Positions 30,517-40,514 of a stretch of DNA of 64,000 nt are shown one piece after another; the first letter of the stretch is position 1; the number at the start of each line of letters is the position of its first letter. The notes beneath the pieces were generated by a model, which had not been told where the DNA came from, ran no database searches, and saw nothing but the letters and a program-made list of their open reading frames with translations. The translations under genes were made by a program, and so were the position numbers. Origin of the DNA: Bacillus sp. ISL-34 (GTDB lineage Bacteria > Bacillota > Bacilli > Bacillales > DSM-1321); the NCBI RefSeq assembly GCF_018613325.1, contig NZ_JAGGQJ010000036.1, forward strand, positions 62,001 to 126,000. Direction: 5' to 3'.

Positions 30517-31657
30517 ATTTTTTAGCCCCAAAGGCCATTTTCAATAGCTGTGATGATGTAGCTATTTCAATATCGTCTGGCACATTCTGTCCATCTGTTA
30601 TATAGGCGGCTCCTAATTTATGAGTGTGTATAAAATTGAATATCGGCCCGAAAGTGGAGGTTTCGTCCGCTTTTGTAAAAATGACCTGTTTAATAGGTAT
30701 GGCAGCAAACTGCCGATAAATATCTTCCATATCCTTTTGTTTAGAGGTCAATGACAACACTAAATAGGTTTCCATCTCATCTGTAAAATGGATGATTTCA
30801 TTAAGATCCTTGACATATTGCGGGTTACGGAAATTCCTTCCGGCCGTATCAATAAAAACAAAATCATAATGGGAGAAACGTTCAGCCGCCCTTTTGAAGT
30901 CTTCCAAATTATAAGCGACTTCAATTGGGACGTTTAAAATCTTGGCATATGTCTTAAGTTGATCTATTGCAGCAATCCTGTACGTATCCGTCGTAATGAA
31001 AGCCACCTTTTTATCATGCTTTAACATGGTTTCCGCAGCTACTTTTGCCAGGGTCGTTGTCTTTCCCACACCTGTTGGGCCAACAATATTAATATACCTT
31101 TTTTGCAGCCCGGGTTTTCCGTTTTCAACCTTTTCCAAAATCCCGAACATGGCTTCTTCCAACCAAACTTGAACCTCTTCATCAGTGGATTGTTGTTTAA
31201 AAACGAACCATTTTTCAAGTAGTTCATCCATGATTTTGGACCGAAGTGATATATCCACTTCCTGCTCGGTTAGGTATTCGTGGATTTTCTCCAGTTTCCC
31301 CGGATATTTTCTATCAGGTGAATAGATTTGCAAACTCTTTATCATATCTTTCAAGCCTTCGATTTCTTTTAATAGGTCAGCACTTTCCCTATTCCCTTCA
31401 TTAGGTTCAGGGACATGACTTGCCATATCCAGCTTTGATGGCAACTTCTTCGATTTTTGTTTGGTTACGGCATGGATAGGCCGGGACACGGGTTCCCTGG
31501 CTGCAATGACTTCAATATTCCTCTTTTTGAATAACCCTAAGAAACCGCCATTATATACAGCCTTCGAGCTTAAGATTACTGCATCACTGCCTAGTTCAGC
31601 CCTTATTCGCTTCATTGCCTCGTTCATTGATGGCGCCAAATATTTCTTTACCTTCAA
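30500..31657 (-). CDS. flhF: SRP-type GTPase FlhF
   Basis: 385 aa. N-terminal basic B domain (MKVKKYLAPSMNEAMKRIRAE), N domain with helices (about 90-180), then the NG GTPase core: [36 protein letters not shown] and TKADE. FlhF sets where the flagellum is built and pairs with FlhG. The start is TTG at 31655-31657 and overlaps the flhA stop (TTGA, 4 nt). Confidence 0.96.
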   Translation of the reverse strand: MKVKKYLAPSMNEAMKRIRAELGSDAVILSSKAVYNGGFLGLFKKRNIEVIAAREPVSRPIHAVTKQKSKKLPSKLDMASHVPEPNEGNRESADLLKEIEGLKDMIKSLQIYSPDRKYPGKLEKIHEYLTEQEVDISLRSKIMDELLEKWFVFKQQSTDEEVQVWLEEAMFGILEKVENGKPGLQKRYINIVGPTGVGKTTTLAKVAAETMLKHDKKVAFITTDTYRIAAIDQLKTYAKILNVPIEVAYNLEDFKRAAERFSHYDFVFIDTAGRNFRNPQYVKDLNEIIHFTDEMETYLVLSLTSKQKDMEDIYRQFAAIPIKQVIFTKADETSTFGPIFNFIHTHKLGAAYITDGQNVPDDIEIATSSQLLKMAFGAKKYERSS

Positions 31658-33690
31658 TCGATATTCACCACCCCTACACTTTGTACTTCTACATTAGATT
31701 CGAGTTCATTGTATGAAAGAATCGGTACATTAGGAAAATAACGTTCAGTTAATTGCCGGGCATACATCCTTACTGCTGGAGAGCAGAGTAGGATCGGTTG
31801 GTGATCCATTAGGGTCAGCTCTTCCAATTTGGCTGCAACTGCCTCCAATATGGATTGCGATCTAGTTGGATCCAATGATAAAAAATTACCATGTTCAGTT
31901 TGCTGTACACCATCCGCGATGGTCTTTTCAACTTTACCCGATAATGTTATGACTTTAATTCTATTTTCATCCGAAATAAAAGAATTCGTTATTTGTCTTG
32001 CTAAATTCTGCCTTACATATTCAGTAAGCAAATCCGTGTCAGTCGATAACTTGCCATAATCAGCAAGTGTTTCGAAAATGATCGGTAAGTTCCTTATCGA
32101 AACTTTCTCCTTCAATAATTTTGCCAATACCTTTTGTACATCTCCTATCGACAAGGGGTTCGGAGTGACTTCCTCTACTAGTATAGGTGCAGATTCGTGG
32201 AGATGATCGATCAATTGTTTCGTTTCCTGCCTGCCCAATAATTCCTGCGCATTGGCCTTTATGACTTCCGTCAAGTGGGTGGATACAACACTTGGCGGGT
32301 CCACAACTGTATAACCCAGCATCTCGGCATGTTCTTTCATATCATCCGTAATCCACTTGGCCGGTAAACCGAAAGACGGTTCTATCGTATCGATTCCTTC
32401 TATTGAATCATCCTCCATCCCTGGACTCATGGCCAAGAAATGATTAAGGAGCAATTCCCCCTTTGCCATGACACTTCCCTTAATCTTCAGCCGATACTCA
32501 TTAGGATTCAATTGAATATTATCTCGTATTCTGACGACAGGGATCACGAGCCCCAACTCAATTGCAAGCTGCCGGCGGATCATGACGACCCGGTCCAGCA
32601 GGTCTCCCCCTTGATTGGCATCCGCAAGCGGAATCAATCCATATCCAAACTCAAACTCGATCGGGTCGACACTTAAAAGGTTAACGACGCTTTCTGGACT
32701 TTTCATTTCATCGGTTTCGAGCACTTCTTCCATTTCTTGTATTTCACTTTCGTCCTGCTTCGGTATCCTTGAAATTGTATACCCTCCAACGACTAATAAA
32801 GCAGCGATCGGAATGGTGAATATGTCGGAAATGGGAGTGAATAACCCTAAAAGGAAAATGGTTGCTGCTGTTAGGTAAAGCATTTTGGGAAATTGAAATA
32901 ACTGTTCAACAATATCCGCTCCAAGGTTTCCATTCGAGGCTGCCCGGGTTACGACAATTCCCGTAGCTGTAGAAATCAATAAAGCTGGTACCTGACTTAC
33001 GATACCGTCACCAACCGATAACATGGAAAAATGGACGGCTGCTTCTCCAAAGCTCATGTCCAATTGCATGACGCCAATGATCATACCGAAAATCAAGTTA
33101 ATGATGACAATGATGATGCCCGCTATGGCGTCCCCTTTAACAAACTTACTCGCTCCATCCATGGATCCATAAAAGTCTGCTTCGTTACTAATTTTTTCCC
33201 TTCTGGCACGTGCTTCGTTTTCGGAGATCATCCCAGCATTTAAATCTGCATCGATGGCCATCTGTTTCCCCGGCATCGCATCCAGCGTAAACCTTGCCGC
33301 TACCTCGGAAACCCGTTCGGAACCTTTCGTGATGACGATGAAATTGATGATGACCAAAATGATGAATACAACTAATCCTACAAGCACGTTACCGCCGACT
33401 ACAAACGACCCAAAGGTTTCTACGACTCCCCCAGCATCACCATAGGTCAAGATGGCACGAGTCGTCGAAACATTCAACCCCAGCCTGAACAATGTCAGTA
33501 AAAGGAGCAAGGAAGGAAAGATTGAAAATTCGAGAGGTTCTTTCATATTCATCGTAGTCAATAGAACCAGCAACGCAAGAGAGATATTTAAAAGGAGTAA
33601 AATACTTAACAACCATGTTGGCAATGGAATGACCAACATGGCAACGATCATGATGACGCTCGATATAACAACTAAATCTCTTGCTCGCAT
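31654..33690 (-). CDS. flhA: Flagellar type III export gate protein FlhA
   Basis: 678 aa. Seven to eight N-terminal membrane segments, the FHIPEP signature in the first half (RFTLDAMPGKQMAIDADLNAG region) and a large cytoplasmic domain from about 340 that docks substrates and chaperones. ATG with AGGAGAG upstream. It lies 41 bp after flhB in the export-gate cluster fliO-fliP-fliQ-fliR-flhB-flhA. Confidence 0.98.
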   Translation of the reverse strand: MRARDLVVISSVIMIVAMLVIPLPTWLLSILLLLNISLALLVLLTTMNMKEPLEFSIFPSLLLLLTLFRLGLNVSTTRAILTYGDAGGVVETFGSFVVGGNVLVGLVVFIILVIINFIVITKGSERVSEVAARFTLDAMPGKQMAIDADLNAGMISENEARARREKISNEADFYGSMDGASKFVKGDAIAGIIIVIINLIFGMIIGVMQLDMSFGEAAVHFSMLSVGDGIVSQVPALLISTATGIVVTRAASNGNLGADIVEQLFQFPKMLYLTAATIFLLGLFTPISDIFTIPIAALLVVGGYTISRIPKQDESEIQEMEEVLETDEMKSPESVVNLLSVDPIEFEFGYGLIPLADANQGGDLLDRVVMIRRQLAIELGLVIPVVRIRDNIQLNPNEYRLKIKGSVMAKGELLLNHFLAMSPGMEDDSIEGIDTIEPSFGLPAKWITDDMKEHAEMLGYTVVDPPSVVSTHLTEVIKANAQELLGRQETKQLIDHLHESAPILVEEVTPNPLSIGDVQKVLAKLLKEKVSIRNLPIIFETLADYGKLSTDTDLLTEYVRQNLARQITNSFISDENRIKVITLSGKVEKTIADGVQQTEHGNFLSLDPTRSQSILEAVAAKLEELTLMDHQPILLCSPAVRMYARQLTERYFPNVPILSYNELESNVEVQSVGVVNID

Positions 33691-33731
33691 GTTTTTTTCT
33701 CTCCTAACTAGCGGGTTACCCTATTACTTCT

Positions 33732-34814
33732 TTACAGTTTACCTTTGGTTTTATATACAAAGGCCAGTATTTCAGCGACCGCCTTAAAGAACTCTTCAGG
33801 TATCGCCTGGCCTAATTCAGCTTGATCATATAAAGACCTGGCCAAAGGCCGATTTTCCACCATGGTCACATCGTTTTCTTTGGCAATGAATTTAATTTTC
33901 TGAGCAACAAAATCAACGCCCTTTGCCACTACATACGGAGCCTCAGCTTTTTCTTCATCATATTTTAAAGCAATGGCAAAATGCGTAGGGTTAGTGATGA
34001 CGACATCCGCATTGGGAATTTCCTGCATCATTCTTTGAGCGGCCATCTGCCTCTGCTTTTGCTTTATCTTGGATTTGATGAGCGGGTCCCCTTCAGAATT
34101 TTTATACTCATCCTTAATATCCTGTTTGGACATCCGGATGTTTTTTTCAAAGTCATATTTTTGATACAAATAGTCTAATAGAGCAATGAACAATAAAGCC
34201 ACGGCAGCATAAAATCCTACTTTAATCGTAATATCCGCCAATGTTGCCATCGCTTCTCCCACAGAAATCTGTGATAAAATCATAATCTCGTCCATGCGCT
34301 GCCATAGTACATAAAAGGCAACAAAACCAACAAATGATATTTTAAGAATGGATTTCAATAATTCAACAATGGCCCTCATTGAAAAAATACGTTTGAATCC
34401 TTTAATGGGATCCAATTTATCAAGTTGGAACTGAATGGATTCAGTCGAAAACAAAAAACCGACTTGCATGACATTAGCCAATATCCCAGCCACTATCGCT
34501 GCAGCAAAAACGGGTCCTAGGATAATGCCCATCTCCTTTAAAACCTCAATCATGATGATTTGCATATTCTCCTCACTGAATCCAGTCAAGGAAAAATGTT
34601 GCAGATATTCTTTCATGAGACCGAGCAGATGATTATACATGTACGGTCCCATAAGCAATAACACCGAAAACACTGCAATTAAATTCACAGAGGTATTTAC
34701 ATCCTGACTCTTTGCCACCTGACCTTTTTTCTTCGAATCCTGACGTTTTTTGGGAGTCGCCTTTTCGGTCTTCTCACCAGCGAAAAACTGCAAATCCAAC
34801 TGAAACCTCTCCAT
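33732..34814 (-). CDS. flhB: Flagellar export switch protein FlhB
   Basis: 360 aa. Four membrane segments, then a cytoplasmic domain with the autocleavage motif NPTH (VVITNPTHFAIALKYD), at which FlhB cleaves itself to switch from hook to filament export. The start at 34812-34814 (MERFQLDLQFFAGEK) has GGAGG 8 nt upstream, inside the end of fliR; the ATG follows the fliR stop by 1 nt. A second, truncated FlhB-like domain is encoded at 63523-63795. Confidence 0.97.
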   Translation of the reverse strand: MERFQLDLQFFAGEKTEKATPKKRQDSKKKGQVAKSQDVNTSVNLIAVFSVLLLMGPYMYNHLLGLMKEYLQHFSLTGFSEENMQIIMIEVLKEMGIILGPVFAAAIVAGILANVMQVGFLFSTESIQFQLDKLDPIKGFKRIFSMRAIVELLKSILKISFVGFVAFYVLWQRMDEIMILSQISVGEAMATLADITIKVGFYAAVALLFIALLDYLYQKYDFEKNIRMSKQDIKDEYKNSEGDPLIKSKIKQKQRQMAAQRMMQEIPNADVVITNPTHFAIALKYDEEKAEAPYVVAKGVDFVAQKIKFIAKENDVTMVENRPLARSLYDQAELGQAIPEEFFKAVAEILAFVYKTKGKL

Positions 34815-34815
34815 A

Positions 34816-35592
34816 TTAAACGCCTCCAATCAACTGCATTAGATGACGCATGGTCAAAAGCAAGAAATTGAAGAGTTGGGTGACAACCGTCATCATCATC
34901 CCCATTACCAGTATGATAACCGCTAAGCCGGCAATGATTTTCACTGGAATCCCGACAACGAACACATTTAATTGAGGGACTGTCCTGGCAAGGATCCCCA
35001 GCGTGACATCCACTAAGAAAATACTGCCCACTACAGGTATGGACATTTGAAAAGCAATCATGAAAGCTTTGCTGAAAGCTTTGGCCAAATATTCTATCAG
35101 TGCATGATCTCCGAATGGTACAAATAATTGGTCAATCGGGATGAACTGATAACTATAAAAAATTCCATCCAAAAGCAAATGGTGGCCATTGGTACTCAAT
35201 AGGAATAACAAAGCGATTGTATAGAGGTATTGTCCCATCAACGGGCTTTGTGCCCCCGTTTGGGGATCGATGACATTCGCTATTGAAAAACCCATTTGAA
35301 AATCAATCAATCCTCCAGCGATTTGAACGGCCGATAAAATCATATACGCTGCAAACCCAATGAAAAGGCCAACAAGCGCTTCCTTCATGATCAATAAATA
35401 ATATGTGACATCCAATTCCAGAACCGGAGCATCGATGGTGTAGTACATGATCCAGGCAAGGAAGATTCCAAGCCCGACCCGATGTTGTACCGGTATTGAA
35501 CGGTACGAAAAAATCGGCATGGCCACGAAAAACGTAGTGACCCGGACCACAATTAATAAAAAGGCGGGAAAGTGCGGAAATAATTCCTCCAT
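34816..35592 (-). CDS. fliR: Flagellar export gate protein FliR
   Basis: 258 aa, about six hydrophobic segments, with LIDFQMGFSIANVIDPQTG and SQ-L/M-type ending (MRHLMQLIGGV). FliR with FliP and FliQ forms the helical core gate of the export apparatus. It starts 3 bp after fliQ; the last codons carry the flhB ribosome-binding site. Confidence 0.97.
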   Translation of the reverse strand: MEELFPHFPAFLLIVVRVTTFFVAMPIFSYRSIPVQHRVGLGIFLAWIMYYTIDAPVLELDVTYYLLIMKEALVGLFIGFAAYMILSAVQIAGGLIDFQMGFSIANVIDPQTGAQSPLMGQYLYTIALLFLLSTNGHHLLLDGIFYSYQFIPIDQLFVPFGDHALIEYLAKAFSKAFMIAFQMSIPVVGSIFLVDVTLGILARTVPQLNVFVVGIPVKIIAGLAVIILVMGMMMTVVTQLFNFLLLTMRHLMQLIGGV

Positions 35593-35595
35593 GCC

Positions 35596-35865
35596 CTACC
35601 CTACAAATCGATTCAGATTACCGAATATTTCATTTGCATATGATAATAGGTGGCTCAGCATCCATGGAGCCAATAAAATGAGTCCCAATAAGACTGCGAC
35701 GATTTTTGGAACAAATGCCAAGGTTTGTTCCTGAATCTGTGTAGTCGCCTGAAAGATGCTTACTAATAGTCCTACAATAAGAGCGATTACCATCAATGGG
35801 CCAGCGATAATCAATACCATATAAATTCCTTTTTCTGCTATATCAATAACAAAATCTGCACTCAT
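35596..35865 (-). CDS. fliQ: Flagellar export gate protein FliQ
   Basis: 89 aa with two membrane segments (YMVLIIAGPLMVIALIVGLL and FVPKIVAVLLGLILLAPW) and the typical QIQEQTLAFVPK loop. The ATG at 35863-35865 (MSADFVIDIAEKGIY) is chosen because AGGTGAG precedes it. It is a component of the FliPQR gate. Confidence 0.96.
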   Translation of the reverse strand: MSADFVIDIAEKGIYMVLIIAGPLMVIALIVGLLVSIFQATTQIQEQTLAFVPKIVAVLLGLILLAPWMLSHLLSYANEIFGNLNRFVG

Positions 35866-35878
35866 TTTTCTCACCTGC

Positions 35879-36544
35879 TTAAAAACTCTGTAATAAAGAC
35901 TTCACTACTAAATACCACCCGTCAACAAGAATGAAAAGGAGGATTTTAAATGGCAGGGAAATCATGACTGGCGGCAACATCATCATCCCCATCGACATCA
36001 GGACACTTGCAACGACCATATCAATAACCAAAAAGGGAATGAAAATCATGAAACCTATTTGAAAAGCTGTTTTGATTTCACTGATTGCAAAAGCAGGTAC
36101 AAAGGCAGTCAAGGGAATGTCCTGTATCGTTTCAGGCTTATCCACCTTGGCATATTCCAAGAATAGCTCAAGGTCCTTCTGCCTTGTATGGGCACTCATG
36201 AATTCCTTAAATGGTATCGAGGCCTGTACATATGCTTCTTCTAAATCTATCTCTTCATTAAATAACGGGGTTAGTGCCTTTTCATTCACTTCCTGAAAAG
36301 TCGGTGCCATTATGAAAAATGTCATGAAAAGTGCCAGGCCAATCAACACCTGATTCGGCGGCATCTGTTGTGTGGCAAGAGATGTTCTCACAAAGCTCAG
36401 GACAATGATGATTCTTGTAAAACAGGTCATCAAGATCAATATGCTTGGAGCCAGCGATAAGACAGTCATCAGAAGAACAAGTTTGACGGAAGTAGAGACA
36501 TTGGTGGGATCACTGTTATTAAAAAACTCCATGAACTCATTCAT
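35879..36544 (-). CDS. fliP: Flagellar export gate protein FliP
   Basis: 221 aa. Conserved FVRTSLATQQMPPNQVLIGL and MGMMMLPPVMISLPFKI segments and four hydrophobic stretches. It forms the FliP5FliQ4FliR1 gate complex. Unlike many Gram-negative FliP proteins it has no long cleavable signal peptide. The ATG overlaps the fliO stop (ATGA). Confidence 0.97.
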   Translation of the reverse strand: MNEFMEFFNNSDPTNVSTSVKLVLLMTVLSLAPSILILMTCFTRIIIVLSFVRTSLATQQMPPNQVLIGLALFMTFFIMAPTFQEVNEKALTPLFNEEIDLEEAYVQASIPFKEFMSAHTRQKDLELFLEYAKVDKPETIQDIPLTAFVPAFAISEIKTAFQIGFMIFIPFLVIDMVVASVLMSMGMMMLPPVMISLPFKILLFILVDGWYLVVKSLLQSF

Positions 36545-37200
36545 TCATTGTCTCTTCCTTTCCTATCAAGCTCCTTTAACAGCCTTTTCCTGCTATCAGA
36601 CATTTGATCAAGCTGATTTTTGAATTCTGCAGAGAAACTAGCGGTTTCGGATCCGCTTTTCTTCTTCCACTTATTTTTCAACTTCATTGCAAGTTCCCCA
36701 GGCTGGATCATTTGATCGATCTTATCGTTGTGATCTTTCAAAAGCTGTTCATATTCCTCGGGATCATCTATTTCTTTCAAGAGCTGAATATTTTCGCCGA
36801 CCCCGATCACCAATATTCGCCCGCCGACTTTAACAAGCTGGACAGAACGATTTGCACCAAGGCTCGTACCGCCTAAATTCTCCACTGAATTCGCCTTTTG
36901 ATACGATTTACTTTTTTTATTGATGAACTTTAATAGGATATATAGAAGTGCCACTACAAAAATAGTAGCAAATATCATCCTCAGAAACTCCCAAGCGGTT
37001 ATTCCCACTTTGCCAGGATTCGTTGCCTGTTTGGTAGATTTCGAGTCTATTGATCCACCTTTATCCACCTTTAGATCATCTGGCTGTACATAAACATCCT
37101 TCACTGTTTTTTCAAGATCTTCCGCCTGGGCCTGTATGGCCCCAGAGAAGAATATTGCGATCATCAGTGAGACCTGAAGCCATTTTTTAATTAAAAACAA
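36541..37200 (-). CDS. fliO: Flagellar biosynthesis protein FliO (FliZ of B. subtilis)
   Basis: 219 aa. An N-terminal signal-like hydrophobic segment ends near AQAEDLEK, followed by an extracytoplasmic stretch, one membrane helix (FLRMIFATIFVVALLYILLK) and a FliO-type cytoplasmic domain (GGRILVIGVGENIQLLKEI). FliO assists FliP assembly. The start is TTG at 37198-37200, with GAGGGTG 8 nt upstream. B. subtilis FliZ has the same length. Confidence 0.92.
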   Translation of the reverse strand: MFLIKKWLQVSLMIAIFFSGAIQAQAEDLEKTVKDVYVQPDDLKVDKGGSIDSKSTKQATNPGKVGITAWEFLRMIFATIFVVALLYILLKFINKKSKSYQKANSVENLGGTSLGANRSVQLVKVGGRILVIGVGENIQLLKEIDDPEEYEQLLKDHNDKIDQMIQPGELAMKLKNKWKKKSGSETASFSAEFKNQLDQMSDSRKRLLKELDRKGRDNE

Positions 37201-37215
37201 TATGAAGACACCCTC

Positions 37216-37578
37216 TTAACTTAATGCTTTATTTATGGCTTCCAAAACACGGTCTGCCTGGAATGGCTTCACGATAAAGTCTTTTGCACCCGCCTGGATT
37301 GCATCAATGACCATGGCTTGCTGTCCCATCGCTGAACACATGATGACCTTAGCTTGAGGATTCACCTTTTTAATTTCCTTTAATGCTGTAATTCCATCCA
37401 TTTCGGGCATGGTAATATCCATCGTTACAAGATCCGGATGGGTTTCTTTATATTTTTCCACTGCTTGGGCGCCATCTGCTGCTTCCCCGACTATTTCAAA
37501 ACCATTTTTAGAAAGGATATCCTTTATCATCATTCTCATAAATGCTGCATCGTCCACAATTAAAATTCTATTAACCAT
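37216..37578 (-). CDS. cheY: Chemotaxis response regulator CheY
   Basis: 120 aa single receiver domain: acidic pair Asp9-Asp10 (LIVDDAAFMR), phospho-acceptor Asp54 (LVTMDITMPEMDG), Lys in FIVKPF. Phosphorylated by CheA, it binds FliM/FliY; in Bacillus this promotes counter-clockwise rotation. The ATG at 37576-37578 is preceded by GGGGGA. It lies between fliY and fliO as in B. subtilis. Confidence 0.98.
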   Translation of the reverse strand: MVNRILIVDDAAFMRMMIKDILSKNGFEIVGEAADGAQAVEKYKETHPDLVTMDITMPEMDGITALKEIKKVNPQAKVIMCSAMGQQAMVIDAIQAGAKDFIVKPFQADRVLEAINKALS

Positions 37579-37594
37579 TATTTCGTCCCCCAAA

Positions 37595-38812
37595 TTATCT
37601 TATTTTATTTAATCGGTCACTTTGACTCATGATATCCGTAACACGCACTCCAAAGTTTTCATCAATCACCACTACCTCACCTTTTGCTATCAAGCAGCTG
37701 TTTACCAGGATATCCACTGGTTCACCCGCTAATTTATCCAATTCGATGATTGATCCGGAGGACAGCTCCAAAATATCCTTGACAGAGCGTTTCGTTCTTC
37801 CAAGCTCCACAGTTACTTGCAAAGGGATATCCATCAGCATGCTGAGATTTTTCGTTTCAGACTCCTGAAGCTGATTAGGCTGAAAACTAGTGAAACTGGC
37901 AGGCTGAACATTTACCGGCTGTCCTGTTGGTACGGATGAAACTCCAAAATGTTGTGGTACATTCGGTATATGGTTCACAGGTTGGGTTTGGTGACCGCCT
38001 TGTCCATACGTTTCATTTGCCGCTCGATCAGACCGGGTGTCCTGGAATGGTGCCGGCTCCTGAGTTGGAATGTTTGTTACTGGATCACTTAGTACCTTTT
38101 GCTTTTCCATCTCGGCAGGTTCGCTTTCACTCGTCCCATTTAATAATTCAGAAACTAACCCTTTAGCAAACTCTAATGGCAACAATTGCATAATGCTGGA
38201 ATCAATTAAGTTGCCGACACGGAGACGGAATGAGATTTTTGCAAATAAATCCTCATCCGGTATCGCATTTTCACCTTCACCATTTAAAAAGTTAAGTAAA
38301 TCTATGCTAGGTGGAGAAATATCCACTTTTTTACTGAAAATGGTCGACATGGATGTTGCAGCGGAACCCATCATTTGGTTCATGGCTTCCTGGACAGCAC
38401 TCAGTTGAATTTCCCCAAGCAGGTCGGAAGGATTCCCCCCATCTCCGCCAAGCATCAAATCCGCAATGATAGCAGCATCGCTCTGCTTGATGACCAGCAT
38501 ATTTATACCTGAAAAACCTTCTGTATATTGCACTTGAATCGCTACATACGGATGCGGGAATTCTTCCGCGATCTGTCCCCTTTCAATTAAGGTAACCGTC
38601 GGGGTGGTGATATCCACTTTCTGATTCAACAAAGTAGATAGGGCAGTGGCCGAACTTCCGAAGGAGATATTACCAATTTCACCGAGGGCGTCGAGTTCCA
38701 TCATCGATAAATAATCTTCAATCGAGAGAGGGAGCACCTCATCTTCTATATCACTTGTACCTTTTAAAAGGGCATCTATCTCATCTTGTGAAAGCATTTC
38801 ATCACTTACCAT
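37595..38812 (-). CDS. fliY: Flagellar switch protein/CheY-P phosphatase FliY
   Basis: 405 aa. An N-terminal CheY-P-binding helix (MLSQDEIDALLKG), a CheC-like phosphatase core with two active helices (ELDALGEIGNISFGSSATAL near 40; SAVQEAMNQMMGSAATSM near 140), a Q/P/T-rich linker (about 235-320), and a C-terminal FliN/SpoA domain. It is the main CheY-P phosphatase at the switch. The start overlaps the end of fliM by 11 nt; GGGGGAG lies 6 nt before the ATG. Confidence 0.97.
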   Translation of the reverse strand: MVSDEMLSQDEIDALLKGTSDIEDEVLPLSIEDYLSMMELDALGEIGNISFGSSATALSTLLNQKVDITTPTVTLIERGQIAEEFPHPYVAIQVQYTEGFSGINMLVIKQSDAAIIADLMLGGDGGNPSDLLGEIQLSAVQEAMNQMMGSAATSMSTIFSKKVDISPPSIDLLNFLNGEGENAIPDEDLFAKISFRLRVGNLIDSSIMQLLPLEFAKGLVSELLNGTSESEPAEMEKQKVLSDPVTNIPTQEPAPFQDTRSDRAANETYGQGGHQTQPVNHIPNVPQHFGVSSVPTGQPVNVQPASFTSFQPNQLQESETKNLSMLMDIPLQVTVELGRTKRSVKDILELSSGSIIELDKLAGEPVDILVNSCLIAKGEVVVIDENFGVRVTDIMSQSDRLNKIR

Positions 38813-39800
38813 CTTCGTCTCCCCCTTTCAAAATATCAAGAATCTGGATAGCATGTTTTTTTCCTACTTTTCCTGGCTGGCCGCTGTATTTTGGGATCCC
38901 TCCAATTGTAATCGTCAAAGGTTCATCGATTGCCTTATTTAAATCGATGACATCGCCAACATCAAGCAGCAAAAAATCTTGGATGGTGATGTCCGTGGAA
39001 CCAAGTTCGGAAATAATGGGAAGATCTGCGTTTCGGATACGCTTTTCCAAAATCATGATTTCCTCTGGGATTTTTTCCTTTTGGGAATTTTCCATCCAAT
39101 AATGAGCAGATAACTTTGGTATGATCGGTTCCAATACTACGTGAGGAATGCAAACATTAATCATTCCGCTTGTTTCGCCGATTTGTGTATTCAAGGAAAT
39201 GACCACAACAGTATCGTTGGGCGAAACCAGTTGTAAAAATTGTGGATTCACCTCGAACTCTGTCATCACCGGTTCGATTTCAACAATCGTCCCCCAAGCC
39301 TCCTGTAAATTTTCAAAAGCCTTCTCGAATAAATTCGACATGATTTTCGTTTCTATTTCGGTTAAACTATCTACCTTATTCTCGCTTATGCCCCGCCCGC
39401 CCAAAACACGGTCCATCATGGAATAAGCGATATTCGGGTTGACCTCAAGAATGATTCGGCCATCCAAGGGCGGCACCTCAAAAACATTCATGATGGTCAT
39501 TTTAGGAATCGATCGGATAAACTCTTCGTATGGTATTTGATCTGCCGAAGCAACGGATATTTGGACATATGTTCTAAGCTGAGCAGAAAAATAGGTGGTC
39601 AGCAGCCTTGCAAAGTTCTCGTGTATCCTGGTCAAACTCCTGATTTGATCCTTTGAAAACCGAAGCGCCCTTTTAAAGTCGTATACTTTCACTCTTTTTT
39701 CTACTTCTTCTTTTTTTAAATCATCTGCATCCATTTCACCTGTGGAAATGGCCGATAACAAAGCATCGATTTCATTTTGCGATAATATTTCCCCGGACAT
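38802..39800 (-). CDS. fliM: Flagellar motor switch protein FliM
   Basis: 332 aa, the B. subtilis length. N-terminal CheY-P-binding peptide (EILSQNEIDALLSAI), middle CheC-like domain that binds FliG (GGRGISENK; LTEIETKIMSNLFEKAF) and C-terminal SpoA domain. The ATG at 39798-39800 has GGAGGTGAG at good distance. It is 52 bp after fliL. Confidence 0.97.
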   Translation of the reverse strand: MSGEILSQNEIDALLSAISTGEMDADDLKKEEVEKRVKVYDFKRALRFSKDQIRSLTRIHENFARLLTTYFSAQLRTYVQISVASADQIPYEEFIRSIPKMTIMNVFEVPPLDGRIILEVNPNIAYSMMDRVLGGRGISENKVDSLTEIETKIMSNLFEKAFENLQEAWGTIVEIEPVMTEFEVNPQFLQLVSPNDTVVVISLNTQIGETSGMINVCIPHVVLEPIIPKLSAHYWMENSQKEKIPEEIMILEKRIRNADLPIISELGSTDITIQDFLLLDVGDVIDLNKAIDEPLTITIGGIPKYSGQPGKVGKKHAIQILDILKGGDEDGK

Positions 39801-39852
39801 TAACACTCACCTCCAAAGCTTCTCCTTCTTATTTAATGAAGCAAGGATGTTC

Positions 39853-40281
39853 TTATTGCAGAATCGAGGAGGTTATATAAACCTTTTCAACTTTTCCTTC
39901 TTCCATTAATTCATTCATTCTAGTCTTTAACGCTTCTTGAAGCTTCTCCTTGCCTTTTTTACCGGTTAACTCTTCCGCTTTCATTTCGGATAGTTCGGTA
40001 ATGATGATATTTATCACTTGAAAATTCCTTTTTTCCAACTCTTCTTTTGCTTTTTTATTTTCTGTTTGGACCATGAATGAGATTTTGATATAATCATTGC
40101 CGGCAAGATTCGTAGTAATTTCAGGAATCTCAACTGAAGATTTGACAATTTCGTCAATGCTAGGTTTATCTTCGGCAGATGAGGGATCAGATAACTTTGT
40201 CACAGCCACGACCGCCATGACACCAACAAGCGTTATAGCCACGAGTATAATCAACATAATGGTCAATAGATTTTTTTTCAT
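39853..40281 (-). CDS. fliL: Basal body-associated protein FliL
   Basis: 142 aa. One N-terminal membrane helix (LLTIMLIILVAITLVGVMAV) and a FliL domain outside the membrane (FMVQTENKKAKEELEKRNFQ; KVEKVYITSSILQ). FliL surrounds the stator and modulates motor function. Its ATG overlaps the swrD stop codon (ATGA). Confidence 0.94.
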   Translation of the reverse strand: MKKNLLTIMLIILVAITLVGVMAVVAVTKLSDPSSAEDKPSIDEIVKSSVEIPEITTNLAGNDYIKISFMVQTENKKAKEELEKRNFQVINIIITELSEMKAEELTGKKGKEKLQEALKTRMNELMEEGKVEKVYITSSILQ

Positions 40282-40514
40282 GAACTTTCCTCCACATCCT
40301 TACGAAAACCGAGAATATTAACGGTACGATAAAATTGTATTATAGCTTCAACCAGTTCCTCTTCCTTCTCTAGCACAACGATTTTCTTACCATTTGTAAA
40401 AGTAATGGTAGTATCTGGCAATGACTCGACTGTGTCTATGTACAATGCATTGATATAAAAGGATTTTCCATTGAGCCTTGTGACTTTGATAATGATATTT
40501 AGGAGCCAGAGCAA
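40278..40514 (-). CDS. swrD: SwrD (FlbD family), start unusual
   Basis: FlbD/SwrD family: IKVTRLNGKSFYINALYIDT followed by LPDTTITFTNGKKIVV. In B. subtilis SwrD raises motor torque for swarming. There is no ATG or GTG near the conserved N-terminus. The coordinates use a TTG at 40512-40514 (78 aa), 13 nt after GGAGG and inside the loop of a perfect 9 bp hairpin. The family start corresponds instead to ATT at 40491-40493, which would give 71 aa, about the length I remember for the B. subtilis protein. The gene is certain; the start is not. Confidence 0.85.
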   Translation of the reverse strand: MLWLLNIIIKVTRLNGKSFYINALYIDTVESLPDTTITFTNGKKIVVLEKEEELVEAIIQFYRTVNILGFRKDVEESS